A stretch of 64,000 nt of DNA. Origin: Selenomonas bovis DSM 23594. GTDB lineage: Bacteria; Bacillota; Negativicutes; Selenomonadales; Selenomonadaceae. Shown one piece after another: positions 32,532-40,610 of this stretch. The notes under the pieces are model-generated. The model saw only the letters and a program-made list of their open reading frames with translations, was not told the origin of the DNA and searched no databases. The stretch's first letter is position 1. Every line of letters begins with the position of its first letter. The DNA lies in assembly GCF_000381005.1 (NCBI RefSeq), contig NZ_KB908384.1, positions 26,863 to 90,862 of the forward strand. Direction: 5' to 3'. A program made the translations under genes and the position numbers.

Positions 32532-34349
32532 TTGCAGCACTCTTTTTTTGGCCTGCGTGACGTCCTGCGGCGGCTGACGCGCCCCGTATTCGCCCTGGGA
32601 CTGGCGGCCGCGATCCTCCTGCCTGCGCCCCGCGTCTCGGCCGGCGCGTCAGGCTGGGAGCTCGCGGCCTCGGCCATCTCCGGGCTCATTGCCTACAAAT
32701 CGACACTCGACACGATGCTCGACATCGGCAACAACGCAAACTATCAGCGACAGAGCCTCCTGCAGGATCGGAGCGCGAACGGCACGGACGCGAACGCGTC
32801 TGACGTACGCGCCGTAGACAACGTCATGCAGCGGCTCACAGCGGACGGCATGTACGTGCTGCCCGCGAACAATCTGCCGTTTACCTGGCATGTCAACAAC
32901 AGCGCGCTCTTCAATGCCGCCTGCTATCCGACGGACTACATCTCCGTGAACCGCGGCCTTGTGCGCGTGCTCGGCGGCAATGAGGCGGAGCTTGCGGCCG
33001 TGCTCGGCCACGAGATGACGCACGGGCTCGCTCACCACAGCGCCGAGACCTATGCCAAGACCATGGCCGCCTACTATGGCCTTTCCCTTCTCAACATGGC
33101 GACAGGCGTCATGGACTGGCAGCAGCTCCAGGCGCTCACAGCTTACTCGAGTGCCAAGCTCTTCACCCTGCCGAAGGAATACGAGGCCGATGAGGGCGGC
33201 TTCTACCTCGCAGCGCGCGCAGGCTTCAATCCCGGCGGTGGTGCCGCGGCGATGGCGCGCATGGACGCATATCTGAGCCAGCAGAGCCGCAACTTCGAGG
33301 AATACCAGGATCCTGAGGAACAGAAAAGGGAAAACTACAACGATCATCCCGATACGCTGCTGCGCGAGAAGCGTCTGCTCGGCCTGCTCACGGATTACAG
33401 CGCCGGGCATGTGACCGTGCGGGAAAGGAAGACCGTCTGCATCGACGGCAAGGAACTGCTTACGGGGCGTTTCACCGCCGAAGACTACGACGACACGGCG
33501 GAGAATGCCGACCTGCTGGCAGGCGAGCTCGGCCGGCTCTTCCACGATGAGGCGCAGGTCTCCGGCTGGGGCTTTGTCGCGGGAAAGCCCTGGGCGGACC
33601 AGCGGGCGCCGCTCCTCACCGAAGCCGTCGCACGCGAGGGGCTCACGGCAAAGCTCAGCGCGCTCGTGCATGCTGCCTACGCAGGCGAAGCGGCCTCCGG
33701 CGCGCGGGAGAAGCTCGTGCAGCGCGAGCAGCAGCAGGCAGCCGAGAGCGAAAAGGCGCGCCAGGCGCTCGAGCATGCGAGCGAGAAGGATATCAAGCGC
33801 ATGCGCATGAACAGCGATATTTACAGCGACTACGGCGATAGCGACAAAGCCCTCGCGCTCATCGACCGCGCGATCTCCCTGCCGAACCTTGACGACAGGG
33901 CGGAGAGCCTCGCCATCCGCGGTCGCGCGCTCGCCGTCCGCGGCGATTTCGCCGCAGCCCTGCACGACGCTGACGCAGGTTGCGCGCAGGACGCGAAGAA
34001 TGCCTACAACTTCCTCAACCGCGCGGACATCTACTGGATGAAGGGCGACCGTGCCGCCGCACTCGCGGACTGCGCGCGCGCGGCTGAGGCCGATGAGAAG
34101 AACCCTTACAGCTATCTCATGAGCGGTATGCTCTACGACGAGCAGGGTGACCGCGCGCAGGCCCTCGCGAGCTATCGCAAGCTCCACGAGGTCGCCCCCA
34201 AGCTGCGCCGCATCCCCGATGAATATCTGAAGGAAATCGACCCCGCGGCGCTCGCGCAGATCGAGAAAGAACGCGCCGCAGCCAAGAAAGCCGCAGCGGA
34301 GAAAAAGCAGCAGGAGGAAAAGGAGAAAAAAGAACAGAAGCGGGCATAG
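32532..34349 (+). CDS. Exported M48-family metalloprotease with C-terminal TPR region
   Basis: A 605-residue protein with a signal peptide (Arg-rich start, LGLAAAILLPAPRVSA, cleavage near residue 37). The zinc motif is HEMTH (residues 160-164) with the downstream ligand in EYEADEGG. Several TPR-like helices lie at about residues 420-560, and the last ~30 residues are almost only Lys, Glu, Ala and Gln. The layout resembles BepA/YfgC-type envelope proteases that survey outer-membrane assembly. The start is TTG 32,532: GGGAGG lies ahead and the signal peptide begins right after. The ATG at 32,364 lies inside the preceding repeat and terminator. Confidence 0.87.
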   Translation: MQHSFFGLRDVLRRLTRPVFALGLAAAILLPAPRVSAGASGWELAASAISGLIAYKSTLDTMLDIGNNANYQRQSLLQDRSANGTDANASDVRAVDNVMQRLTADGMYVLPANNLPFTWHVNNSALFNAACYPTDYISVNRGLVRVLGGNEAELAAVLGHEMTHGLAHHSAETYAKTMAAYYGLSLLNMATGVMDWQQLQALTAYSSAKLFTLPKEYEADEGGFYLAARAGFNPGGGAAAMARMDAYLSQQSRNFEEYQDPEEQKRENYNDHPDTLLREKRLLGLLTDYSAGHVTVRERKTVCIDGKELLTGRFTAEDYDDTAENADLLAGELGRLFHDEAQVSGWGFVAGKPWADQRAPLLTEAVAREGLTAKLSALVHAAYAGEAASGAREKLVQREQQQAAESEKARQALEHASEKDIKRMRMNSDIYSDYGDSDKALALIDRAISLPNLDDRAESLAIRGRALAVRGDFAAALHDADAGCAQDAKNAYNFLNRADIYWMKGDRAAALADCARAAEADEKNPYSYLMSGMLYDEQGDRAQALASYRKLHEVAPKLRRIPDEYLKEIDPAALAQIEKERAAAKKAAAEKKQQEEKEKKEQKRA

Positions 34350-34498
34350 AGGCATCCCTGATTCCTTCGGCACTCCGTTTTCGCGCGTCTGTACTGTCTT
34401 CTCGCCGCCCTGCCATCCTCAGCACAAACGCGATGGAGCGTTTTGCCGCTGCGCCTGCGGTGATACAGCGCATCCACGCAAATCCGGAGCACCTCGTT

Positions 34499-34519
34499 GC
34501 ATCAGCGTTTCCTAGAATC
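34499..34519 (-). repeat. Dispersed palindromic repeat, copy 8 (right arm), with partial left arm at 34,348-34,364
   Basis: GCATCAGCGTTTCCTAGAATC is the reverse complement of the arm seen at 2,247-2,264. A degenerate partner (TAGAGGCATCCCTGATTCC) lies just after the M48 stop. The remainder of 34,350-34,527 shows nothing else. Confidence 0.55.
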
Positions 34520-34527
34520 GCGTTTGG

Positions 34528-34590
34528 CAGCACGATGCCCCTGGGTAGAGAGTTGTTTGCTCTTCTGCCCAGGGGCATCGTGCTGTTTTA
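34528..34590 (+). terminator. Long-stem terminator between convergent M48 and permease genes
   Basis: Perfect 18-base arms CAGCACGATGCCCCTGGG (34,528-34,545) and its complement (34,568-34,585), then TTTTATTTG. The T-tract is on the plus side, so it mainly ends M48 transcription. Confidence 0.85.
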
Positions 34591-34621
34591 TTTGTGTGGT
34601 CTTGTGCATGGGGGCAGGCGT

Positions 34622-36034
34622 CTATTCCTCGTGTTTTGCATAGTCCTCCCGCCGCTGCGCGCGGCCGAGGGTGCTGTGCTGGTAGCTGTAGCCGAAGTAG
34701 ACGAGGCAGCCGATGGCGCACCAGACGACGAAGCGGATCCAGGTCTCGTAGGGGAGGTGGGCCATGAGGTAGCCGCAGGCGAGGATGGCGAGCGGGGCGA
34801 TGAGCCAGACGGCGGGGCAGCGGAAGGTGCGGTGGATGTCAGGCTTCGTCACGCGCAGCACGAGGACGCCGAGCGAGGCGACGGTGAAGGCGGAGAGGGT
34901 GCCGATGTTCGCCATCTCCGCGATGACGCCGATGGGCGCGAGGCCGGCGATGATGGAGACGAATACGGCGCCCGCGACGGTCACGATGTAGGGCGTGTGG
35001 TAGCGCTTGTGGATTTTGCAGACGTTCGCGGGGACCATGCCGTCGCGGCTCATCGCGAAGAAGATGCGCGCCTGCCCGTAGAGCAGGACGAGCAGGACGG
35101 TCGTGATGCCCGCGATGGCGCCGACGCCGACGAGCGCCGAGCCGAGGCGGTAGCCGATGTAGCGCAGCGCGAAGGCGACGGGCTCGGGGTTGTTGAGCTC
35201 TGTGTAGGGGACGACGCCCGTGAGCACGCCGGCGACGACGACGTAGAGCGCCGTGCAGACGAAGAGCGAGCCGATGATGCCGATGGGGAGGTCGCGCGCG
35301 GGATCCTTGCACTCCTCGGCGCTCGTCGCGACAGCGTCGAAGCCGATGTAGGCGAAAAAGACGATGGCCGCGCCGCCGAAGATGCCGGAGACGCCGAACG
35401 GCATGAAGGGCTCCCAGTTCGCCGGATCGACATGCGGCGCCGCGAGCAGCAGAAAGAGGAAGACGGCCGCGAGCTTGATGAAGACGAGGATGCGGTTGAG
35501 CCGTGCGCTCTCCTGCGTGCCGTGGATGAGGAAGAAGGAGAGCAAGAGCGTGATGAAGATGGCAGGCACGTTGATCACTCCGCCGTCTGCCGGCACATGC
35601 GTGAGCGCGTGCGGGAGGTCGATGCCCGCCGAGAGCATGAGGCCAGTCACATAGCCCGACCAGCCCGAGGCGACGGCGCTCGCCGTGACGGTGTACTCGA
35701 GGATGAGGTTCCAGCCTACGATGAACGCGATGAATTCGCCGAGCGAGGCGTAGGTGTAGGTATAGGCGCTGCCCGACGCGGGCACGATGGAGGAGAACTC
35801 CGCGTAGGCGAGGCCCGCGAGCGCGCAGGCGAGCCCTGATAGGACGAAGGAGACGGTGACGGCGGGACCCGCGTATTTCGCTGCGGCGACGCCCGTGAGG
35901 ACGAAGATGCCCGTGCCGATAACGCAGCCGATGCCGAGCAGGACGAGGTCGAGCGCGCCGAGCGACTTCACCATGCCGGAGGTGGCGGCGGCCGTCTGGA
36001 GCTGCTCGATGCTCTTGGTGCGAAATAGATTCAT
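34622..36034 (-). CDS. APC-superfamily amino-acid permease
   Basis: A 470-residue transporter with about 12 membrane segments. The first segment, DLVLLGIGCVIGTGIFVLTG, is the hallmark of APC permeases of the cationic amino-acid/YfnA branch, and FFAYIGFDAVATSAEECKDP is the conserved segment 6 region. It imports an amino acid with a cation; the substrate is not determined. ATG 36,034 has GGAAGT upstream and fits family length, so the 11-codon extension is rejected. A good promoter lies at 36,070-36,098. Confidence 0.92.
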   Translation of the reverse strand: MNLFRTKSIEQLQTAAATSGMVKSLGALDLVLLGIGCVIGTGIFVLTGVAAAKYAGPAVTVSFVLSGLACALAGLAYAEFSSIVPASGSAYTYTYASLGEFIAFIVGWNLILEYTVTASAVASGWSGYVTGLMLSAGIDLPHALTHVPADGGVINVPAIFITLLLSFFLIHGTQESARLNRILVFIKLAAVFLFLLLAAPHVDPANWEPFMPFGVSGIFGGAAIVFFAYIGFDAVATSAEECKDPARDLPIGIIGSLFVCTALYVVVAGVLTGVVPYTELNNPEPVAFALRYIGYRLGSALVGVGAIAGITTVLLVLLYGQARIFFAMSRDGMVPANVCKIHKRYHTPYIVTVAGAVFVSIIAGLAPIGVIAEMANIGTLSAFTVASLGVLVLRVTKPDIHRTFRCPAVWLIAPLAILACGYLMAHLPYETWIRFVVWCAIGCLVYFGYSYQHSTLGRAQRREDYAKHEE

Positions 36035-36069
36035 ACGATGACTTCCTTTCCATAAAACAGACAGCATTC

Positions 36070-36098
36070 ATTATAGTGGACGGAATGAGTGCCGTCAA
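36070..36098 (-). promoter_or_regulatory. Promoter of amino-acid permease gene
   Basis: Minus-strand TTGACG (36,093-36,098), 17-base spacer, TATAAT (36,070-36,075). Confidence 0.75.
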
Positions 36099-36147
36099 TG
36101 GAGAGCGGTCTGGGGAATGGGCGCGTCAATGGCAGGGGGATTGCGGC

Positions 36148-36161
36148 TGAAAGCGTTTTCA
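36148..36161 (+). promoter_or_regulatory. Catabolite-responsive element (cre)
   Basis: TGAAAGCGTTTTCA fits the CcpA consensus TGNAANCGNTNNCA at every fixed position and is a near-palindrome. It lies 33 bases upstream of TATAAT (36,194-36,199), the probable -10 of the decayed lac-type genes. Confidence 0.75.
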
Positions 36162-36256
36162 AAACATGAAAACAAAGCGCGCCCGCGCCACTCTATAATG
36201 AATACAGAAAGTGAAACAGGGGGCGCATCCTCCGGAGGAGAAAAGGGGAAAGAACC

Positions 36257-36463
36257 ATGAAAGTTGCGATTGCGGCCAACAAGGCCGGCCAGGAACTCAA
36301 GGATTGCGTCAAGGCGTATCTTACGAAAAAAGGCTATGAGATGGTGGATTTCTCTGACGATGATATCTTCACGGCGACGACGAATGTCGTCAAGGCCATC
36401 CAGGAGCAGGACATCACGCGCGGCATCGTCGTCGATGTCCTCAGAAAGAAGGCCGGGAAATGA
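36257..36463 (+). pseudogene. Truncated galactose-6-phosphate isomerase subunit (LacA/RpiB family)
   Basis: The 68 residues match the first part of LacA-type isomerases: AGQELKDCVKAYLTKKGYEM, a DATLAVAK-like helix (TATTNVVKAIQEQ) and GIVVD. Family members are about 140 residues, and after GIVVD the expected AYGAGSF... continuation is replaced by VLRKKAGK and a stop. The remainder, including active-site residues, has been deleted. The start and ribosome site (GGAGGAGAAAAGG region) remain. It overlaps the next frame (ATGA). First piece of a collapsed tagatose-6-phosphate pathway operon. Confidence 0.75.
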
Positions 36464-37043
36464 GCGCAAAAGAGAAAACGTTCCCTGAGGATTTCATCTT
36501 CGGCGGCTCGACAGCGGCCTATCAGGTCGAGGGCACGACGCGCGAGGACGGCCGCGGCCCGTGCTCGTGGGACGAGGACATGGCGCGCCCGGGGAGCCGC
36601 TTCACGGCGGATCCCGCGAGTGATTTCTATCATAAATATCCCGAGGATCTCGCGCTCTGCGAGCAGTTCGGCATCAAGGGCATCCGCATCTCGCTCTCGT
36701 GGACGCGCATCCTGCCCGAGGGCGAAGGACGCGTGAACCAGAAGGGCATCGACTACTACAACAAGCTCATCGATGCCTGCATCGCGCATGGCGTCGAGCC
36801 GTTCGCGCAGGTGGCGAAGGAGATCGACTTCCTCGGCATGAACTACTACTCGAGCCATTTCCTCAAAGCGTGGGACGGCGAGAGCCAGGTCATCAACAAC
36901 TCGACGGGCGAGAAGGGCACGAGCGTCTTCGCGCTCAAGGGCGTCGGCGCGCGCGTCTCGAACCCCGCCGTGCCGACGACGGACTGGGATTGGCCCATCT
37001 ACCCGCAGGGCATGCATGACCAGCTCGTGCGCGTGCACCGCGA
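36460..37043 (+). pseudogene. GH1 6-phospho-beta-galactosidase remnant with internal deletion
   Basis: The frame opens like a LacG/BglA enzyme: FPEDFIFGGSTAAYQVEGTT, then GIKGIRISLSWTRILPEG and HGVEPF. At about 36,808 it jumps to KEIDFLGMNYYSSHF, which lies roughly 180 residues further on in GH1 enzymes, so the TFNEP acid/base region is gone. A second break near 37,041, after YPQGMHDQLVRVHRD, removes the nucleophile TENG region. The frame then continues out of register through kinase DNA to a stop at 37,194. It cannot be an active glycosidase. AGAAAGAAGG remains as a ribosome site. Confidence 0.85.
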
Positions 37044-37198
37044 CAGCCCTCGCGCGCGGCGAGGACACGCAGGGCATCCTGCGCCTCGCTGCCGCTTGCA
37101 GCACGGCCAACGCCCTCGAGGAGGAAAGCGACTTCGTGCATCCGGACATCGTCCGCGCGCTGCTGCCACAGATCGAGATCGTGCCGATGGCTGATTGA
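37040..37198 (+). pseudogene. C-terminal remnant of a PfkB-type kinase (tagatose-6-phosphate kinase-like)
   Basis: In the +2 frame from 37,040 the ~52 residues ALARGEDTQGILRLAAACST, then ANALEEESDFVHPDIVRALL, match the last helices of LacC/1-phosphofructokinase-type enzymes. No start, substrate site or GAGD motif remains. It is joined directly to the GH1 remnant by a deletion junction. Confidence 0.65.
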
Positions 37199-37227
37199 TG
37201 TCGCGCCCAGTCTGTTCTCATGCGAAA

Positions 37228-37263
37228 AAAACTGCCCGGGGATGATTTCCGGGCAGTTTTCCT
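37228..37263 (+). terminator. Terminator after the decayed lac-type genes
   Basis: AAAACTGCCCGG/CCGGGCAGTTTT with a short loop. The following 110 bases up to the next promoter show nothing recognisable. Confidence 0.8.
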
Positions 37264-37388
37264 ATCAGAGATTCTGCAGAGGAATTTGCCTTGCAGAGCG
37301 TCGGCTCCCGCTGACAGCGCAGGCAAGGTGGTGATGGTGAACGGCTCTTGCTGCGGCAGGACATGATGATGGGAGGAAACCTTTGTCC

Positions 37389-37417
37389 TTTACAAGGTTA
37401 CAACAACATGGTATACT
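37389..37417 (+). promoter_or_regulatory. Promoter of 79-residue protein gene
   Basis: TTTACA (37,389-37,394), 17-base spacer, extended -10 TGGTATACT (TATACT at 37,412-37,417). Confidence 0.7.
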
Positions 37418-37475
37418 ATAAATGCCGCAAGGTGGTCAGATAAATAATACTTCATCAGTATGGAGGGGATTATTT

Positions 37476-37715
37476 ATGGCAATCAAAACTGTGGAAATGG
37501 ACCGGCGCGACAGCGCATGCTACCGCAAACTCTTGAAAAGGGGAGGTTTCCTATCAGCCAGCTATCTGTCCGTCTCAGGACTTGATGTGGCGCGTCTCAA
37601 GAAACTGGCGCAGCAGGGCAAGCTCGATGCTGTCCGCTGCGCCATCGGCAAATCCATCAGGTGGTACTACCGGGAGCAGCAGGCAGAGCTCGCCCACCTG
37701 CGCGGCGAAGTATAA
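37476..37715 (+). CDS. Small helix-turn-helix-like hypothetical protein
   Basis: A 79-residue basic protein (MAIKTVEMDRRDSACYRKLL at the start). The middle, FLSASYLSVSGLDVARLKKL then AQQGKLDAVRCAIGKSIRWY, has the rhythm of a winged or excisionase-like helix-turn-helix: a helix choosing a site, then a second helix and an aromatic wing. I do not recognise the family. GGAGGGG lies eight bases upstream of ATG 37,476, and a good promoter precedes it. A partial copy of the 110-bp repeat follows directly. It may be an autonomous regulator; no partner is adjacent. Confidence 0.65.
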   Translation: MAIKTVEMDRRDSACYRKLLKRGGFLSASYLSVSGLDVARLKKLAQQGKLDAVRCAIGKSIRWYYREQQAELAHLRGEV

Positions 37716-37769
37716 CAGAAAACGAACGCTTTGGAATCGACAAGGGGATGTGTCGGTTCTTTATTTTTT

Positions 37770-37818
37770 CTATGTAAATCCCCAAGAGCGCAAGCTCGAA
37801 GGGCGCCGCGCGATTGGC
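37770..37818 (-). repeat. Dispersed ~110-bp intergenic repeat, copy B (truncated)
   Basis: CTATGTAAATCCCCAAGAGC matches copies A and C exactly, then the copy diverges and ends near CGCGCGATTGGC. Confidence 0.75.
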
Positions 37819-37882
37819 ATGGGGCCATAGTACGCCTAGTGGCGCCAGCGACCGGCGATGCCTGAGGCGCTGCGCACCTCAT

Positions 37883-38362
37883 TTATTGCAGCTGAGCCTT
37901 CCAGTACTCGAGATCCGGCGCGTTGAGCGGCAGGTCGATGGTCTGGCCGCCCTCGTAGTAGAAGCGGAAGCGGACGGTCTCGGCGTTCCGGATGGCCTTG
38001 AGGCTCGCGCGCGGCAACTCGACGAAGAGCTTGTTCTCCGTCTGGAACTTGCCGGCATTTGTCTCGCCGGGCGCAGGGCTCTGCTTGACGGCCGCGACCA
38101 TCTCCCAGGCGTCGCCGTCGGTGTAGAGGACGGCCTGCGGCAGGAGCTTCGCCGTGTCGTAGCGGCTGTCCCAGAGCGTGAGCGTCGCGCCCTCTAGCGC
38201 GCCGCTCTCCGTGTGCGAGCTCTGGAAGTCGATGCGGCAGTAGGCGGAGAGGCTCTCCGCCGTGCGGTGGTCATGGTGGTAGAGAAACGAGTAGCCGAAG
38301 ACGCCGGCGAGCATGAGGAGGAAGCCGCAGGCGGCGAGGGCTTTTCTGGCCAGTGGTTGCAT
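37883..38362 (-). CDS. Hypothetical membrane-anchored exported protein
   Basis: A 159-residue protein. Residues 5-26 form an uncleaved signal anchor (LAACGFLLMLAGVFGYSFLY), and the rest should lie outside the membrane. The exported part has alternating beta-type segments (ATLTLWDSRYDTAKLLPQAV) and ends with a conserved-looking LPLNAPDLEYWKAQL. I do not recognise a family. GGAGGC precedes the ATG. It lies downstream of the IclR gene, in the same direction, with 108 bases between. Confidence 0.7.
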   Translation of the reverse strand: MQPLARKALAACGFLLMLAGVFGYSFLYHHDHRTAESLSAYCRIDFQSSHTESGALEGATLTLWDSRYDTAKLLPQAVLYTDGDAWEMVAAVKQSPAPGETNAGKFQTENKLFVELPRASLKAIRNAETVRFRFYYEGGQTIDLPLNAPDLEYWKAQLQ

Positions 38363-38470
38363 GGAATGCCTCCGTTTTTGGTGAGTTTCAGATGAAGCAG
38401 TATGTCCTCAGATGTGCGGCCGTCAGGGGGCGGCGCGCTGTCTGACGTTTGCGTTTGACGCGGGCGGCAG

Positions 38471-39244
38471 TCACCATTTCCCCGAGACGATGCTCGCGAC
38501 CTTCTTCGCGACGTAGCGGAGCTCGGAGAGGTACTGCTTGCGTTGGTAGGGCGAGATGGGGCTGTCGGAGCCGATGCCGATGGCGTAATGCACGGGCTCG
38601 TAGCCGTCGATGACGGGCACGGCGATGCAGTAGATGCCGTCCTGATATTCCGCGGCGGAGGTGGCGTAGCCGTCGTAGATGACGCGCTCGAGCTCGGCGC
38701 GGAGGGCGTCCGGGTCGGTGATGGTCTGCGGCGTGTAGGCCGTGAGCGTCTCAGCGCGGAGGAACGCCTCCTTTTCCTTGACGGTCGAGTAGCCGAGCAG
38801 CACCTTGCCGAGACTCGTCGCGTGGAGCGGCGCGTGCGCGCCCTCCTTCGAGAGCGGGCTGCCCGTGTGGTTGAAGGACTGCTCGGCGCAGAGATAGACG
38901 GCGGCGTCCTGCTCCTTGGCGGCGAAGTAGACGTTCTTGTGGAACATGTCGCGCAGCGACTGCAGGTACTCCGTGATGCGGTAGTCGATCTTGCGCGTCG
39001 CCTTGAACCGGGAGAACAGGGAGACGGCGGCGCCGCCGAGCATGTAGCGGCTCGTCTCGCTGCTCTGCGTGACGTAGCCGCAGAGCTCGAAGGTCTGGAG
39101 GATGTTGTGGACGCTGCTCTTGAGCAGGCCGCTGTACTCCGCGAGCTCCGTGACGCCCGCGTCGGGGTGGTCCTGGTCGAAGTAGTCGAGCAGGTGCAGG
39201 GCCTTGTAGAGGGATTTTACTTTCGGGGTGGGTTCCGCGGTCAT
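38471..39244 (-). CDS. IclR-family transcriptional regulator
   Basis: A 257-residue regulator. The N-terminal winged helix-turn-helix reads VTELAEYSGLLKSSVHNILQ (about residues 30-50). The C-terminal IclR effector domain spans about 80-250, with HATSLGKVLLGYS and the GIYCIAVPVID motif. Members sense aromatic or small organic acids. It diverges from the T-box-pheA unit, but nothing shows it controls that unit. A minus-strand TATAAT at 39,305-39,310 is the likely -10. Confidence 0.9.
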   Translation of the reverse strand: MTAEPTPKVKSLYKALHLLDYFDQDHPDAGVTELAEYSGLLKSSVHNILQTFELCGYVTQSSETSRYMLGGAAVSLFSRFKATRKIDYRITEYLQSLRDMFHKNVYFAAKEQDAAVYLCAEQSFNHTGSPLSKEGAHAPLHATSLGKVLLGYSTVKEKEAFLRAETLTAYTPQTITDPDALRAELERVIYDGYATSAAEYQDGIYCIAVPVIDGYEPVHYAIGIGSDSPISPYQRKQYLSELRYVAKKVASIVSGKW

Positions 39245-39264
39245 GATACGTTCCTTTCGCTGAG

Positions 39265-39297
39265 AAAGCGCTTCCTTGCAGTAGCGTTTCCTAAAAT
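39265..39297 (-). repeat. Dispersed palindromic repeat, copy 9
   Basis: AAAGCGCTTCC and GTAGCGTTTCCTAAAATC lie adjacent between the IclR gene and its promoter; the second matches the right arm at 34,499-34,519. Confidence 0.5.
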
Positions 39298-39358
39298 CAT
39301 ATTCATTATAGATGAACTGGCGCGAAAAGGAAAGTGTCCGCGCTCCGCGAAATTTTTC

Positions 39359-39387
39359 TTGCGTTGTCCGCGGCTTTGTGATATGAT
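39359..39387 (+). promoter_or_regulatory. Promoter of T-box-pheA-aroF
   Basis: TTGCGT (39,359-39,364), 17-base spacer, TATGAT (39,382-39,387) preceded by TGA. Confidence 0.55.
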
Positions 39388-39399
39388 GAATGCAATTTC

Positions 39400-39672
39400 A
39401 GTTACAACGTTACAATTCAAACGCGATGAACAGGAAAAGTAGGCATCGGAAGGTCCGAAAGAGAGCCGGGGGGCTGGGAACCGGCGGGCGGCACGATGGT
39501 GAAGTTCCCCTGGGAGCGGCTCGCTGAGAGACGATGGTCAGTAGGCGCAGACGGAGCCATACCGTTAGCAGATGGCGCATGTTGCTGGACATGCTGGAGT
39601 GTCCCCGCGAGGGGGAATTAAGGTGGTACCGCGAGTTATCCCGTCCTTATTGAGAGGACGGGATTTTTGTTT
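39400..39672 (+). promoter_or_regulatory. T-box leader, probably tRNA-Phe responsive
   Basis: The conserved T-box AAGGTGGTACCGCG lies at 39,619-39,632, followed by an intrinsic terminator (CCCGTCCT/AGGACGGG then TTTTTG, 39,651-39,669). Upstream, the AGTA S-turn (near 39,438) and a GAAGTTC specifier region (near 39,502) fit a stem I with codon TTC, phenylalanine. Uncharged tRNA-Phe would stabilise the antiterminator and turn on pheA. The specifier assignment is by eye. Confidence 0.88.
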
Positions 39673-39693
39673 GGAAAGATGGGAGACGATAGG

Positions 39694-40548
39694 ATGGAGG
39701 ATCGGGTCATGGGCTACCTCGGCCCGGCGGGCACGCACAGCGAGGCGGCCGCGCGCTGGCTGGAGGCGCATGTTCGCCGCGCGGACGGCGCGCGGCGGCT
39801 GCAGCCGTTCGCGGACATCGACGAGGTGCTGCACGCCGTCGAGACGGGCGAGGTAGCGTCGGGTTTCGTGCCCGTGGAGAATTCGCTCGAGGGCGCCATC
39901 CATGTGACGCTCGATACGCTCGCGCGCAGCGAGGCGCTCGCCGTCGCGCGCGAGGTCATCTGGCCCGTGCATAACGAGCTCATGGCGCGATGCGAGGCGG
40001 GGGCGGTGCGGCGCATCTACTCGCACGCGCAGCCGATCAGCCAGTGCCGCGCGTATCTCGCGGCGCATTTCCCGCAGGCGGAGCTCGTCGAGGTCGCGTC
40101 GACGGCGCGCGCGGCGAAGCTCGTCGCGGCCGCGCCGCCGGAGGAGGGGCTCGCGGCTATCTGCACGGCGCGCGCGGGCGAACTCTACGGCCTCTCGCCC
40201 CTCGCGCATGAGATCCAGGACAGCATGGCGAATTGCACGCGCTTCTTCGAGGTCGTGCGGCGCGGGACGCCGCCCGCCTTGCCGCAGGAGAAGCTCCTCG
40301 TCATCTGCCAGATCGATGGCTCGCGGGCTGGCTCGCTCGTGAATGTGCTGCAGGAGTTCGCCGTGCGCGGCATCAACATGACGCGCATCGAGTCGCGGCC
40401 CGCGCGCACGCGGCTCGGCGATTATATCTTCTTCTTCGACCTCGAGACGGCGGCGGGGGAGGCGTGCATCGAGGCGGCGCTCGCGGCCGTGCGGGCGAAG
40501 TGCAGCTGGCTCAAGAACCTTGGCGCCTTCCCCGTGCTCCAGGCCTGA
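39694..40548 (+). CDS. pheA: Prephenate dehydratase with ACT domain
   Basis: Converts prephenate to phenylpyruvate in phenylalanine synthesis. The catalytic domain (about residues 5-185) shows GYLGPAGTHSEAAA, FVPVENSLEGAIH and the DSMANCTRFF motif (catalytic Thr). The C-terminal ACT domain (about 200-275) carries GSLVNVLQEFAVRGINMTRI and ESRP for phenylalanine feedback. ATG 39,694 (GGGAG eight bases ahead) and ATG 39,709 (GGAGG eight bases ahead) are equally plausible; the longer is given. It lies directly behind the T-box and 62 bases before aroF. Confidence 0.95.
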   Translation: MEDRVMGYLGPAGTHSEAAARWLEAHVRRADGARRLQPFADIDEVLHAVETGEVASGFVPVENSLEGAIHVTLDTLARSEALAVAREVIWPVHNELMARCEAGAVRRIYSHAQPISQCRAYLAAHFPQAELVEVASTARAAKLVAAAPPEEGLAAICTARAGELYGLSPLAHEIQDSMANCTRFFEVVRRGTPPALPQEKLLVICQIDGSRAGSLVNVLQEFAVRGINMTRIESRPARTRLGDYIFFFDLETAAGEACIEAALAAVRAKCSWLKNLGAFPVLQA

Positions 40549-40610
40549 GCGCGGCGGAGCAGTATTTTTAGAGCGTATGTTTATTTGATAAAATAGAAAG
40601 AGGTATGGCT

